Assembly: GCA_964419055.1 (NCBI GenBank)
Contig: CAYQNU010000004.1
Location: 153,330 to 217,329 of the forward strand
DNA from: CAYQNU01 sp964419055
Lineage (GTDB): Bacteria; Bacteroidota; Bacteroidia; Flavobacteriales_D; Parvicellaceae
Length of the DNA stretch: 64,000 nucleotides
Direction: 5' to 3'
Position 1 is the stretch's first letter. Each line of letters starts with the position of its first letter. Shown piece after piece: positions 28,544 through 36,275 of this stretch. The notes beneath the pieces are model-generated. The model made no database searches. It was not told where the DNA came from and worked only from the letters and a program-made list of their open reading frames with translations. Position numbers and translations under genes: made by a program.

Positions 28544-28960
28544 ATGGAAATATTAAAAAATTTGATTTATGCAGGAGTAGGTTTAGCTTCTGTAACAACA
28601 GACAAAGTTAAAGACACTATAAATGATTTAGTAGAAAAGGGGAAAATTTCAGATACAGAGGGAAAAAGAATCATTGATGAATTTTTCAAAACAACTGAAA
28701 ACACGAAAGAAGAGTTTGAAAATAAATTGAAAACCGTTCAAGATAAAATCACTTCTACTTTTGAAAGCAAAAGCAAAAAGAAAGAAACCAGCGAAGTAAT
28801 GAGTTTGCGTAAAAAAATTCAAGAGTTGGAAGCAAAATTAGCCTCACAAACTACTGAAGAAAAACCTGCAAAAAAAGTTGCTGAAAAAACAGCTAAGCCA
28901 GTTGTAAAAACCACGGCACCTACTAAAAAAACTACTACTAAAAAAACCACTGCAAAGTAA
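28544..28960 (+). CDS. Phasin-like coiled-coil protein with Lys/Thr-rich tail
   Basis: 138 residues. An N-terminal MEILKNLIYAGVGLAS segment is followed by a helical region with heptads (VKDTINDLVEKGK, FENKLKTVQDKI, SLRKKIQELEAKLAS) and a basic, low-complexity Ala/Lys/Thr/Pro tail (KKTTTKKTTAK). This layout resembles the phasin-related COG3937 group and PhaF-like proteins, whose tails can bind nucleic acid. The ATG at 28544 is preferred over an upstream TTG-type opening. It is a paralogue of the next gene: both share [LI]x[YA]AG[VL]GLA, a charged helix and FFKT[TV]E[NS][TS]KE. Confidence 0.65.
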   Translation: MEILKNLIYAGVGLASVTTDKVKDTINDLVEKGKISDTEGKRIIDEFFKTTENTKEEFENKLKTVQDKITSTFESKSKKKETSEVMSLRKKIQELEAKLASQTTEEKPAKKVAEKTAKPVVKTTAPTKKTTTKKTTAK

Positions 28961-29020
28961 TTTGCGAAAACATAAAAGATCATTAAAAATAATAACTTAC
29001 AATTAAAAAAACAAAACAAC

Positions 29021-29443
29021 ATGAACATTATCGAAACATTAGCTTACGCAGGATTAGGATTAGCTGCTGAGGCAAACGACAAAGCAAAAGCAAAATTTGA
29101 CGAATTAGTAGAAGCTGGGAAAAAATTTGACAGCCAAGGAAAAAACTACGTTGGAGATTTCTTCAAAACGGTAGAATCTTCAAAAGAAGACTTCAAATCT
29201 GAATTCAACAAAAACAAAGAAAAATTAGAAGAGACTTTCCCAATGTTGAAAGACTTAGAATCTCGTTTTGAAAAAACAAAAGAAGATTTAACTGCGAAAT
29301 TCAAAACTACAAAAGAAGATTTGACAAAAAAAGCTGAAGAAGCCAAAGAAAAATTTTCTGCTAAAGCTAAAGAAGCAACAGAAGAAGTTAAGAAAAAAGT
29401 AAACAGTATTACTAAAGATAAATCAGCTACTGCTGAGGCATAA
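29021..29443 (+). CDS. Phasin-like coiled-coil protein with KTKEDL repeats
   Basis: 140 residues, almost entirely helical. It starts with MNIIETLAYAGLGLAAEAND and contains near-repeats KTKEDLTAKF, TTKEDLTKKA, EEAKEKFSAKAKEA of about 11 residues, giving an amphipathic helix like LEA or phasin proteins. It is a clear paralogue of the preceding gene over the first 60 residues and lies 60 bp downstream in the same direction. Such proteins coat polyhydroxyalkanoate granules or protect under stress; no PHA synthase is in the window. Confidence 0.65.
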   Translation: MNIIETLAYAGLGLAAEANDKAKAKFDELVEAGKKFDSQGKNYVGDFFKTVESSKEDFKSEFNKNKEKLEETFPMLKDLESRFEKTKEDLTAKFKTTKEDLTKKAEEAKEKFSAKAKEATEEVKKKVNSITKDKSATAEA

Positions 29444-29582
29444 TTTTTCTTTGTTAGAAAAAGCCAAATACTGCGTTACGCTCGTTTTTAATTGCAGTCA
29501 TTTACTAAAGTAAACTCCTGACAATTTAAAACTTCACAAGCCTTGTCTTTGACATTTTCTTTTCAAAGAATTAAAAAACAGA

Positions 29583-29616
29583 AAGCTCTGACAACTAGTT
29601 GTTAGGGCTTTTTTAT
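29583..29616 (+). terminator. Terminator after the phasin-like pair
   Basis: An imperfect hairpin centred on the palindrome ACAACTAGTTGT, with arms AAGCTCTG and TAGGGCTT, followed by a T run on the plus strand. It lies 140 bp past the stop of the second paralogue and abuts the stop of the converging gene. The stretch 29444-29580 shows nothing else. Confidence 0.65.
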
Positions 29617-30230
29617 TTCCTTTTTTTAAGATTAATCCATTCAAAAATCAATAACTGAGGCAGCCACGAAGTCCAAGATGTTATTGTATAAAAAACCGTT
29701 GCATCCATTAACTGCCAATGATTATTTACAAACAATTCAACTCTTAAAATAGGAGCTGCCAATGTCAACATAAATGATCGTGTCATGTATTTCTTATGAT
29801 TATTAAAATCTTTGTTTTTAGCACAATATAATGCTTTGTATGTGAAATAAAACCACAAAATACCCAACGTAGCAAAACCTATTATTGAAATAAGACCACC
29901 TTTTGCAAAAAAGCTCATTAGAAAACCTCCAACAGCACCAAAAACAAGTACAGAAACCACATATATTCTTCCTAATAACTTGTGAAAACGAGGTGCTTTA
30001 AACTGAAAATCATAGATGAACAAAATGATACCGCTTAACAAAGCCATCACCCCTCCAAAAATATGCATATAAAAAGGTATTGCGTACCCTTTATTAAACA
30101 GTAATTCTTTACCTTTCAAAAAACCCTTCGTAAATGTGGGAGGAATGTAATTGATGAATATTAGAATAATAATTGAAATGCCAATTAAGAAAAATAGGGC
30201 CAACAATAAGATTTTAAAGAAACGAATCAT
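29613..30230 (-). CDS. DUF2306 membrane protein
   Basis: 205 residues, about six hydrophobic helices. The signature elements are FYMHIFGGVMALLSGIILF, RFHKLLGRIYV and NNHKKYMTRSFMLTLAAPILRV, matching the DUF2306 family of predicted membrane proteins with conserved His residues. Biochemical role unknown. It begins 2 bp after the stop of the YARHG lipoprotein gene, so the two are surely co-transcribed. Confidence 0.85.
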   Translation of the reverse strand: MIRFFKILLLALFFLIGISIIILIFINYIPPTFTKGFLKGKELLFNKGYAIPFYMHIFGGVMALLSGIILFIYDFQFKAPRFHKLLGRIYVVSVLVFGAVGGFLMSFFAKGGLISIIGFATLGILWFYFTYKALYCAKNKDFNNHKKYMTRSFMLTLAAPILRVELFVNNHWQLMDATVFYTITSWTSWLPQLLIFEWINLKKRK

Positions 30231-30232
30231 AG

Positions 30233-31759
30233 TTATCCAGCTGCATAATATGTAGTGTAACTTGGTTTTGTAAACAACTCTTCATTATCTTTCATACTCA
30301 TAATTACTTCTACAATTATGTTAATATTGTTTTTTTCAAGTTCAGTAAATAAATTGGATACATCACTTTTGTTACCAACATACCAAGATTTGCTACTAAA
30401 ATAATCTTTTAATTCTTCATTATCAAAAAAGTTGTAACCGTGACGAGCCATAATTTCTGATATCATCATTTCTAAATCTTCAATTGAATAGTGAGCAAAA
30501 CTAACGTAATTTGTTTCTTCATTCATCCCCTCAGGAATTTCAGATTCTTCTGTATATCTTCCAAGGCAAGATTCAAGCATTTTTTTAGTAATCGTAATCA
30601 TAGAGACAAACCCAAATGCACCTTTTGGAGTAACGTCTTTAACAACCCCTTTTTCATCGATATTAAAATATGTATAAATAGGCATTTCGTCATAAATATC
30701 ATATTCACTTGAATACTTGTGCACCATAACTTCTAATAAATTATTCTTAACAAACCTATGAGTTCTTTTTACTGAACAAACAGTATAATTGTCATATTCA
30801 GACACATTAAATATTGATTGGTATTCAATAATATCATTATTTGCATTCATTGTTACAATTTTACCTTCTTCATTGCTAAAGTCACGTCCACTTGATCCTT
30901 CATAAAAAAACGAAACTATAAATGTATACAACCCATTTTTTGATTCTGTTGCTTCTATTTTGCCATTAATTGTGTTCAAACCCCATTCCCCATTAGAATA
31001 TATTTCAGTAAATATTTGTTTATCTGTATAAAATCTGTAAATATAATTAGGCGTAAAATAACACATCGAATAATAATCTTCATCGTTTGAGTCACCACTC
31101 TCTAAATTAAAATTAGCTCTTTCAATTTCACTGCCTTGAATGTAATAATAAACACCTTTTTCAAATGCATTAAATGAACTTCTGTTTACAGCTAAGCATT
31201 TAGAAAATTCTGAAATAGAAGATTCGCTAATTGTAAAGTCAGCATTCAATGTTTGAAATGTGTTTCCTTTTTTGAGTAAAGCAAGACAATCTCCACTATT
31301 ATTTTTAATAGGGATAACTAAATCATACTCACAGTTTGTAAACTTTCCACTTTTAAGGTCACAAACTCCATATTTACCATTAATACTTTCAATCTCTACT
31401 AAGTTAGACCCTAAAACGCCAACGTTTCCAATCTTTTTGTATTCTTTAGCTAAAATTTCTTTTCCTGTGAAATCTACTAAACCTAATTTTACTTTTTTAG
31501 GATTATAATCATTTGTTTCGGCATTGATCGTCATTTCCAAACTCTTATCACTAACTATAAAATAGGCAATTGTATCAGCATGAATTCCAAAAGGAACATA
31601 TTTATATTTCTCTTTAATAGCAAAATAATAATTTTGAAATTCATCGATTTTATAGTCACTTTTTGCTACAAGTACGTCCTTATTGGCAATCTCCTCATCA
31701 CTGCCACAAGAAACAATCAAAGAGGTAAGTAGTAGGAATACAAAAGCTATATTTTTCAT
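30233..31759 (-). CDS. YARHG-domain lipoprotein
   Basis: 508 residues. A lipoprotein signal (MKNIAFVFLLLTSLIVSCG, Cys at 18) is followed by a long beta-rich body with WG-repeat-like phrases (KYGVCDLKSGKFTNCEYDLVIPI, EWGLNTINGK) and a C-terminal YARHG domain (about residues 425-490: IMARHGYNFFDNEELKDYFSSKSWYVG). YARHG domains are extracellular modules of unknown ligand. I use the ATG at 31759, which begins the signal peptide, not the opening at 31804. It heads a two-gene unit with the DUF2306 gene. Confidence 0.8.
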   Translation of the reverse strand: MKNIAFVFLLLTSLIVSCGSDEEIANKDVLVAKSDYKIDEFQNYYFAIKEKYKYVPFGIHADTIAYFIVSDKSLEMTINAETNDYNPKKVKLGLVDFTGKEILAKEYKKIGNVGVLGSNLVEIESINGKYGVCDLKSGKFTNCEYDLVIPIKNNSGDCLALLKKGNTFQTLNADFTISESSISEFSKCLAVNRSSFNAFEKGVYYYIQGSEIERANFNLESGDSNDEDYYSMCYFTPNYIYRFYTDKQIFTEIYSNGEWGLNTINGKIEATESKNGLYTFIVSFFYEGSSGRDFSNEEGKIVTMNANNDIIEYQSIFNVSEYDNYTVCSVKRTHRFVKNNLLEVMVHKYSSEYDIYDEMPIYTYFNIDEKGVVKDVTPKGAFGFVSMITITKKMLESCLGRYTEESEIPEGMNEETNYVSFAHYSIEDLEMMISEIMARHGYNFFDNEELKDYFSSKSWYVGNKSDVSNLFTELEKNNINIIVEVIMSMKDNEELFTKPSYTTYYAAG

Positions 31760-31878
31760 ATTGAAGAAATTTAGTTGGTAAAAATAGTGAAATTTATAAG
31801 ACACCAGATTTTGAAGTTTGTATCTGGATGGATTGATGCTAAAATTTTTGAATTATTTGAACTAAATAACTTCTATAA

Positions 31879-31926
31879 GTTATTCAGTTGGGAGGTTAAA
31901 CAGTTATTCAGTTTTTCGGTTGTTTA
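31879..31926 (+). repeat. Degenerate octamer array, unit GTTNNNNN (block 1)
   Basis: Six consecutive 8-nt words each starting GTT: GTTATTCA, GTTGGGAG, GTTAAACA, GTTATTCA, GTTTTTCG, GTTGTTTA. The register is exact; the last five bases vary. Confidence 0.75.
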
Positions 31927-32091
31927 ATACTAAAACCTTCTAAATAAATAAACTTTCATTCCCCGTCCTTCTCGATACATTAAAGTTGCTAGGCTATACA
32001 GTTGGTAAGTTTTTCGGTTGGTTAATGCTAAAACCTTCTAAATAAATAAACTAATATCTAAACAACCTTCCTTTACCCGTCCTTCTCGATA
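31911..32091 (+). repeat. Direct repeat pair overlapping the octamer blocks
   Basis: A 44-bp segment at 31911-31954 recurs at 32009-32052 with two or three mismatches, and CCCGTCCTTCTCGATA at 31962-31977 recurs exactly at 32076-32091. The offset grows from 98 to 114 bp, so the second copy has gained or the first lost 16 bp. This suggests duplication of a larger repeat. Confidence 0.85.
31985..32024 (+). repeat. Degenerate octamer array, unit GTTNNNNN (block 2)
   Basis: Five 8-nt words: GTTGCTAG, GCTATACA, GTTGGTAA, GTTTTTCG, GTTGGTTA. Four of five begin GTT; the second begins GCT. Confidence 0.65.
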
Positions 32092-32160
32092 AAAATTCTT
32101 GATTTTGTAATTCCTTTTCTTCCGAAAAGCAAACAAAATACTAAGAATTCACTCGAAGTG
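32080..32160. repeat. Hairpin-bearing interspersed repeat
   Basis: From CTTCTCGAT to CACTCGAAGTG the segment folds on itself: AATTCTT (32094-32100) with AAGAATT (32143-32149), TTTTGT (32103-32108) with ACAAAA (32133-32138), and inner CTTTTC (32114-32119) with GAAAAG (32124-32129) around loop TTCC. Its termini resemble a repeat I recall from many Bacteroidota intergenic regions; not searched. Confidence 0.6.
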
Positions 32161-32169
32161 ACTACTTAC

Positions 32170-32225
32170 CTAATAACTAAAGAACTAAAGAGCTTTCCAA
32201 CCTAACAACTGATTAACCTAATAAC
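32170..32225 (-). repeat. Degenerate octamer array in reverse orientation (NNNNNAAC on plus)
   Basis: Seven 8-nt words in exact register: CTAATAAC, TAAAGAAC, TAAAGAGC, TTTCCAAC, CTAACAAC, TGATTAAC, CTAATAAC. Six end AAC, the complement of the GTT core of the two blocks upstream. It stops 15 bp from the stop codon of the radical SAM gene. Confidence 0.75.
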
Positions 32226-32239
32226 CGTCCTACTTTCTC

Positions 32240-33256
32240 CTATCCCCAAACCTTACTTCCTTCGGAGCAATTGGTGCAAATAACGATGCTTTGTCGGTCG
32301 GTGAAAATGTGTGATCTGAATTGATTGTATGCAGCGCTTTTCCAGAGTTTTTTGAACGGCAAAAACTGCACATTTCCCAATTGATGTTTAGCATCTTTAT
32401 CAAAACAACACGGCACTACTCCTCCATCCCAGGTGATGACGGCACTGCTCCACATACGCCAACAGTGATTGCGCATTTTGTTTTTAAGTTCAAACTCTCC
32501 TTTACTGTTTTTTCTATATCGGGCAAAGGTTTCATTGTCGGGAATCAACGGATTTCCATGTTGATAGTCATACACTTGAGCCGTTTTGAATTTAAGTTCA
32601 TCTACGCCTAAGTCAGTTGCTAATTTTTTTACCTCTTCTATTTGATGCTCGTTGGGTTTCACCACCAAAAACTGAAACACAATATGAGGAAATGCCGATT
32701 TACGTTCTTTTTTCCAATTTATGATATTTTTGGTTCCTTCAATCACCTTATCCAAACTACCGCCTATTCGATATTGCTCATACACTTCTTGTGTGGTGCC
32801 ATCAATAGAAATGATGAGTCTTTTAAGACCGGTTTCAATGATTTTTTGGCAGGTTGCATCATCCAAAAAATGCGCATTGGTGGAGGTACTTGAATAAATA
32901 CCATAATCCGTAGCTTGTTGAATGGCATCAAAAATATTTTTGTTGATGAAGGGTTCTCCCTGAAAATAAAAGTTGACATAAGCCAATTCTCTTTTGAGTT
33001 CAGTCAATATTTTATGATTTGTGGCAGTTTTTAGATTTCCTGTGGGGCGACTAAATTGTTTGAGCCCACTCGGGCACTCAGGGCAACCTAAGTTACAAGC
33101 TGTTGTGGGTTCAATTGAAATAGCCATTGGATAACCCCAAATAATCGATTTTTTTCTAATTTTCGACACCCAAAAACTACAGTAGAGCTTAACCATATTC
33201 CAGGATTTAGCCCAAGTAATGGTTTTTAGTAGTTGTATGTTGTCTGCTTTGGCCAA
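32240..33256 (-). CDS. Radical SAM/SPASM-domain protein
   Basis: About 338 residues. The radical SAM cluster motif is CNLGCPEC, followed by FQGEPFINK, a TIM-barrel core (LIISIDGTTQEVYEQYRIGG) and a SPASM-type C terminus (CWRMWSSAVITWDGGVVPCCFD, then CTNC) for an auxiliary iron-sulfur cluster. Family members modify peptides or act in sugar and cofactor pathways. No precursor peptide gene is evident nearby, so the substrate is unknown. The frame opens at a TTG at 33274, but that codon lies inside the -7 box; a TTG at 33256 or the ATG at 33196 is more likely. Confidence 0.85.
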   Translation of the reverse strand: MAKADNIQLLKTITWAKSWNMVKLYCSFWVSKIRKKSIIWGYPMAISIEPTTACNLGCPECPSGLKQFSRPTGNLKTATNHKILTELKRELAYVNFYFQGEPFINKNIFDAIQQATDYGIYSSTSTNAHFLDDATCQKIIETGLKRLIISIDGTTQEVYEQYRIGGSLDKVIEGTKNIINWKKERKSAFPHIVFQFLVVKPNEHQIEEVKKLATDLGVDELKFKTAQVYDYQHGNPLIPDNETFARYRKNSKGEFELKNKMRNHCWRMWSSAVITWDGGVVPCCFDKDAKHQLGNVQFLPFKKLWKSAAYNQFRSHIFTDRQSIVICTNCSEGSKVWG

Positions 33257-33271
33257 AAAGTAAATTTTATT

Positions 33272-33302
33272 CAAAGGTAGGGAAAATAGACTATTTATAC
33301 AA
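33272..33302 (-). promoter_or_regulatory. Promoter of the radical SAM gene
   Basis: Minus strand: TTG (33300-33302), 20-bp spacer, TACCTTTG (33272-33279), an almost ideal Bacteroidota promoter. The apparent TTG start at 33274 overlaps the -7 box. The remaining gap 33303-33488 shows nothing else. Confidence 0.75.
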
Positions 33303-33488
33303 TTGAATTGTTTTGCTAATAATTATACAAAAATATCTATGGAATTCTATTGGACTTTTCATCAGAGTGATAAAAATGTAGTTGAAAAATTCATCTCTCC
33401 AATTTTTTTGACACCTTTGTAAACATATACCATTTGACAATCAAATCTGGCAGTACTCAAAAAACTATCAGATTTTAATGCTAAATTA

Positions 33489-34217
33489 ATGAAACTAATT
33501 GCATTCAATATCTTCTTTTTCTGTTTAAGTTGTTTGACATTTAACGCTCAAATAACAACTGAACAACTTAAAATATTCTATAAAAAAGATCAAGGGAAAG
33601 AACTGGAAAATGTGTTTTTAAACCTTTATAATCAATCTTATACTAATTATAATGATAACAAAGAAAACGATACCTTAAAAATAATAAACGAACTTTTTAA
33701 CTATGTTATTTCCGATATTAAAAACAATCCGAAAGTAAACTACTTTTTCTTACAACCCAATTACCCTAGGGTTATGATAAACGATACTGTATATAATATG
33801 CCAACACATTTTACTGTTTCAACAAATAGTAATCTTAGGCCTATACAGCATAACTACCAAATAATGCAAGCTATAAGAGATTTTATAGGTGATTATCCTG
33901 ATAAAAAAAATCGTGCGTATGATAAAATGAACGATGACGGTTCAATAAAAAAATCGTATAATATTATTGCCAAAAATCGTATACGAAAGTATAATGATAG
34001 AATTCGATTTATAAGTCAGTATCTTTTTATTCCTTGTACTTGGGGTAAAATAGATAATCGTTTAGTTCCTTTTGAAATCATAAGTGTAAAATTCAATTCA
34101 AGTTTAAATGAAGCTCTTGTTAAGTATGATCTTGTTTCAAGTGGTGCAACAGTCGAATTAAAATTTGTAGATGGTAATTGGAAAAAAGTTAAAACACATT
34201 TCGAGTGGATTGATTGA
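33489..34217 (+). CDS. Hypothetical exported protein
   Basis: 242 residues. A signal peptide (MKLIAFNIFFFCLSCLTFNAQ) precedes a hydrophilic alpha/beta body with many Asn, Lys and Tyr residues. The C terminus (INEALVKYDLVSSGATVELKFVDGNWKKVKTHFEWID type) looks like an NTF2- or lumazine-binding-like strand pair, as in many small Bacteroidota secreted proteins. No family recognised; function unknown. Isolated gene. Confidence 0.7.
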   Translation: MKLIAFNIFFFCLSCLTFNAQITTEQLKIFYKKDQGKELENVFLNLYNQSYTNYNDNKENDTLKIINELFNYVISDIKNNPKVNYFFLQPNYPRVMINDTVYNMPTHFTVSTNSNLRPIQHNYQIMQAIRDFIGDYPDKKNRAYDKMNDDGSIKKSYNIIAKNRIRKYNDRIRFISQYLFIPCTWGKIDNRLVPFEIISVKFNSSLNEALVKYDLVSSGATVELKFVDGNWKKVKTHFEWID

Positions 34218-34282
34218 ATGCTAATTAAATAAAATCAGAATTAGTTAAATAAGTGTATATTCTATTCGAAGCTATATATTTT

Positions 34283-34313
34283 TTGCATCAAACCATTGTC
34301 GTAGTTATATTTG
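34283..34313 (+). promoter_or_regulatory. Promoter of the M20 peptidase gene
   Basis: TTG (34283-34285), 20-bp spacer, TATATTTG (34306-34313). It lies 34 bp before the ATG at 34347 and rules out the TTG at 34311 as a start codon. Confidence 0.8.
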
Positions 34314-34346
34314 CAACCTCAACAATTTAAAAGTACCGATAACCTA

Positions 34347-35738
34347 ATGAAAACCTACATCAACGAACACAAAGACCGTTTTTTGAACGAATTAATTGAT
34401 TTTTTAAAAATCCCTTCGGTGAGTGCCAACCCAGATTTTAAGGGTGATGTGGCGCAATGTGCTGAGTTTTTGAAAGGTAAACTGTTGGATGCAGGTTGTG
34501 ATTTGGTTACTATTTACCCTACAAAAGGGCATCCGATTGTATATGGGGAAAAAATTGTTGATCCTAATCTTCCCACAGTTTTGGTATATGGTCATTATGA
34601 TGTGCAACCACCCGAACCATTGGAATTATGGACTTCTGAGCCGTTTAATCCGGTTATCAAAAAAACAGAATTACATCCCGAAGGTGCAATATTTGCTAGA
34701 GGTGCTTGCGATGACAAAGGGCAAGTATATATGCACGTTAAAGCATTGGAATGGATGCACAAAACGGGCAATATGTTCTGCAACATCAAGTTAATGATTG
34801 AAGGAGAAGAAGAAGTGGGTTCGGTGAATTTATCTACATTTATCAGAGAACAAAAAGAATTACTCAAAGCAGATGTGATTTTGGTTTCAGACACGTCTAT
34901 TTTAGCTAATGACACCCCTTCCATAACGGTAGGTTTGAGAGGTTTGAGTTATGTAGAAGTAGAAGTAACGGGTCCAAATAGAGATTTACATTCAGGTGTA
35001 TATGGTGGCGCAGTAGCCAATCCAATCAATATCTTATCAAAAATGATTGCTTCATTACACGATGAAAACAATCACATTACCATTCCCGGTTTTTATGATG
35101 ATGTAGAAGAATTAAGTGCTTCCGATAGAGCTGAAATGGCGCGTGCACCTTTTAATTTGGAACACTATCAAAAAGATTTACAAATAGCTTCTATTTATGG
35201 TGAAAAAGGGTACAGTACCTTGGAGCGCACTTCTATAAGACCTACATTGGATGTAAACGGAATTTGGGGTGGTTACATTGGTGAAGGAGCTAAAACCGTT
35301 TTACCGAGTAAAGCGTTTGCCAAAATCTCTATGCGATTGGTTCCAAACCAAGATTGGGAGAAGATTACGGCACTTTTCAAAACGCATTTTGAATCATTGA
35401 CACCAGCTGGCGTTACGGTTGAAGTAAAACCTCATCACGGAGGTCAAGGTACGGTAGTTCCAAGTGACTTTCCAGCTTTTGGAGCAGCCATGCGTTCCAT
35501 GGAAGAAACATTTGGTGTGCGTCCTATTCCAATGAGAAGTGGTGGAAGTATTCCTATCGTAGCGCAGTTTGAAGAGGTGTTGGGTAATAAAACTGTTTTG
35601 ATGGGCTTTGGCTTGAATTCAGATTTAATTCACTCACCTAACGAACATTTTGGTGTGTTTAATTTCTTAAAAGGTATCGAAACTATTCCTTTGTTTTTTA
35701 AGTACTTTGCCGAATCGGTTGTAACCAATAGAAAATAG
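34347..35738 (+). CDS. M20-family dipeptidase/metallopeptidase
   Basis: 463 residues of the M20 (CNDP/PepV-like) family: a di-zinc hydrolase of dipeptides or acylated amino acids. Metal-binding motifs are visible: VYGHYDVQPP (first His-x-Asp), the bridging Asp in ARGACDDKGQ, the catalytic pair EGEEEVGS, and a C-terminal LIHSPNEHF. The dimerisation domain (DLHSGVYGGAVANP) is intact. No signal peptide, so it is cytoplasmic. It may lead a transcript with the following LEA-type and LytTR genes (30 bp gap). Confidence 0.92.
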   Translation: MKTYINEHKDRFLNELIDFLKIPSVSANPDFKGDVAQCAEFLKGKLLDAGCDLVTIYPTKGHPIVYGEKIVDPNLPTVLVYGHYDVQPPEPLELWTSEPFNPVIKKTELHPEGAIFARGACDDKGQVYMHVKALEWMHKTGNMFCNIKLMIEGEEEVGSVNLSTFIREQKELLKADVILVSDTSILANDTPSITVGLRGLSYVEVEVTGPNRDLHSGVYGGAVANPINILSKMIASLHDENNHITIPGFYDDVEELSASDRAEMARAPFNLEHYQKDLQIASIYGEKGYSTLERTSIRPTLDVNGIWGGYIGEGAKTVLPSKAFAKISMRLVPNQDWEKITALFKTHFESLTPAGVTVEVKPHHGGQGTVVPSDFPAFGAAMRSMEETFGVRPIPMRSGGSIPIVAQFEEVLGNKTVLMGFGLNSDLIHSPNEHFGVFNFLKGIETIPLFFKYFAESVVTNRK

Positions 35739-35768
35739 TTGGTTTTAGTTTTTAAAAAACACCCATTT

Positions 35769-36275
35769 ATGGAATCAAATACCTCATCAATAACATTCTT
35801 CAAAACCTTACAAAAAACATTTTTGTTTTTATGTTTGATTACGCCTGCCTTTTTATTGCACAGCTGTGAATTTGAAGAAATCAATTTTAAGGGAATTGAA
35901 AAATTTGAATTGTTGGATCAAAAAGATGATGAAATAAAACTCAAATTGATGATGCGAGTAGAAAACCTAAACAAGTTCAACATCATATTAAAAAATAGCG
36001 ACTTAGATTTGAGTTTAAACGATACCTACCTAGGAAAAGCCACAATTGATTCACCCGTAAAATTAAAAAAGAAAACGGAAGCTGCTTACCCTGTTGTTTT
36101 GAATATAAAAGGAAAAGATGTAATGAAAAAAACGATGGGGATGATGGGAACGATTTTAAATGGGCCGGTAAAATTTACGGCTAAAGGAAAAGTAACTGGC
36201 AAAGCTTATGGCATTTCAAAGGCAATGGATGTAGCTTTTTCTGAAAAATTAAATCTAGCTGATTTTTCTAAATAA
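35769..36275 (+). CDS. LEA type 2-like lipoprotein
   Basis: 168 residues. A membrane-spanning signal (FLFLCLITPAFLLHSC) gives a lipidated Cys, followed by one LEA_2-like beta domain (LLDQKDDEIKLKLMMRVENLNKFNIILKNSDLDLSLN, then GKATIDSPVKLKKKTE). Such domains are periplasmic or surface modules linked to desiccation or envelope stress in some organisms. Its stop overlaps the LytTR regulator ATG by one base (TAATG), so translation is coupled. Confidence 0.75.
   Translation: MESNTSSITFFKTLQKTFLFLCLITPAFLLHSCEFEEINFKGIEKFELLDQKDDEIKLKLMMRVENLNKFNIILKNSDLDLSLNDTYLGKATIDSPVKLKKKTEAAYPVVLNIKGKDVMKKTMGMMGTILNGPVKFTAKGKVTGKAYGISKAMDVAFSEKLNLADFSK

Noticed and set aside
29613..31759. Toxin-antitoxin or immunity pair
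   Set aside because: Both proteins match widespread membrane (DUF2306) and lipoprotein (YARHG) families; sizes and domains do not fit a toxin pair.
31879..32225. CRISPR array
   Set aside because: Period is 8 nt with no 24-37-bp repeats, no spacers and no cas genes.
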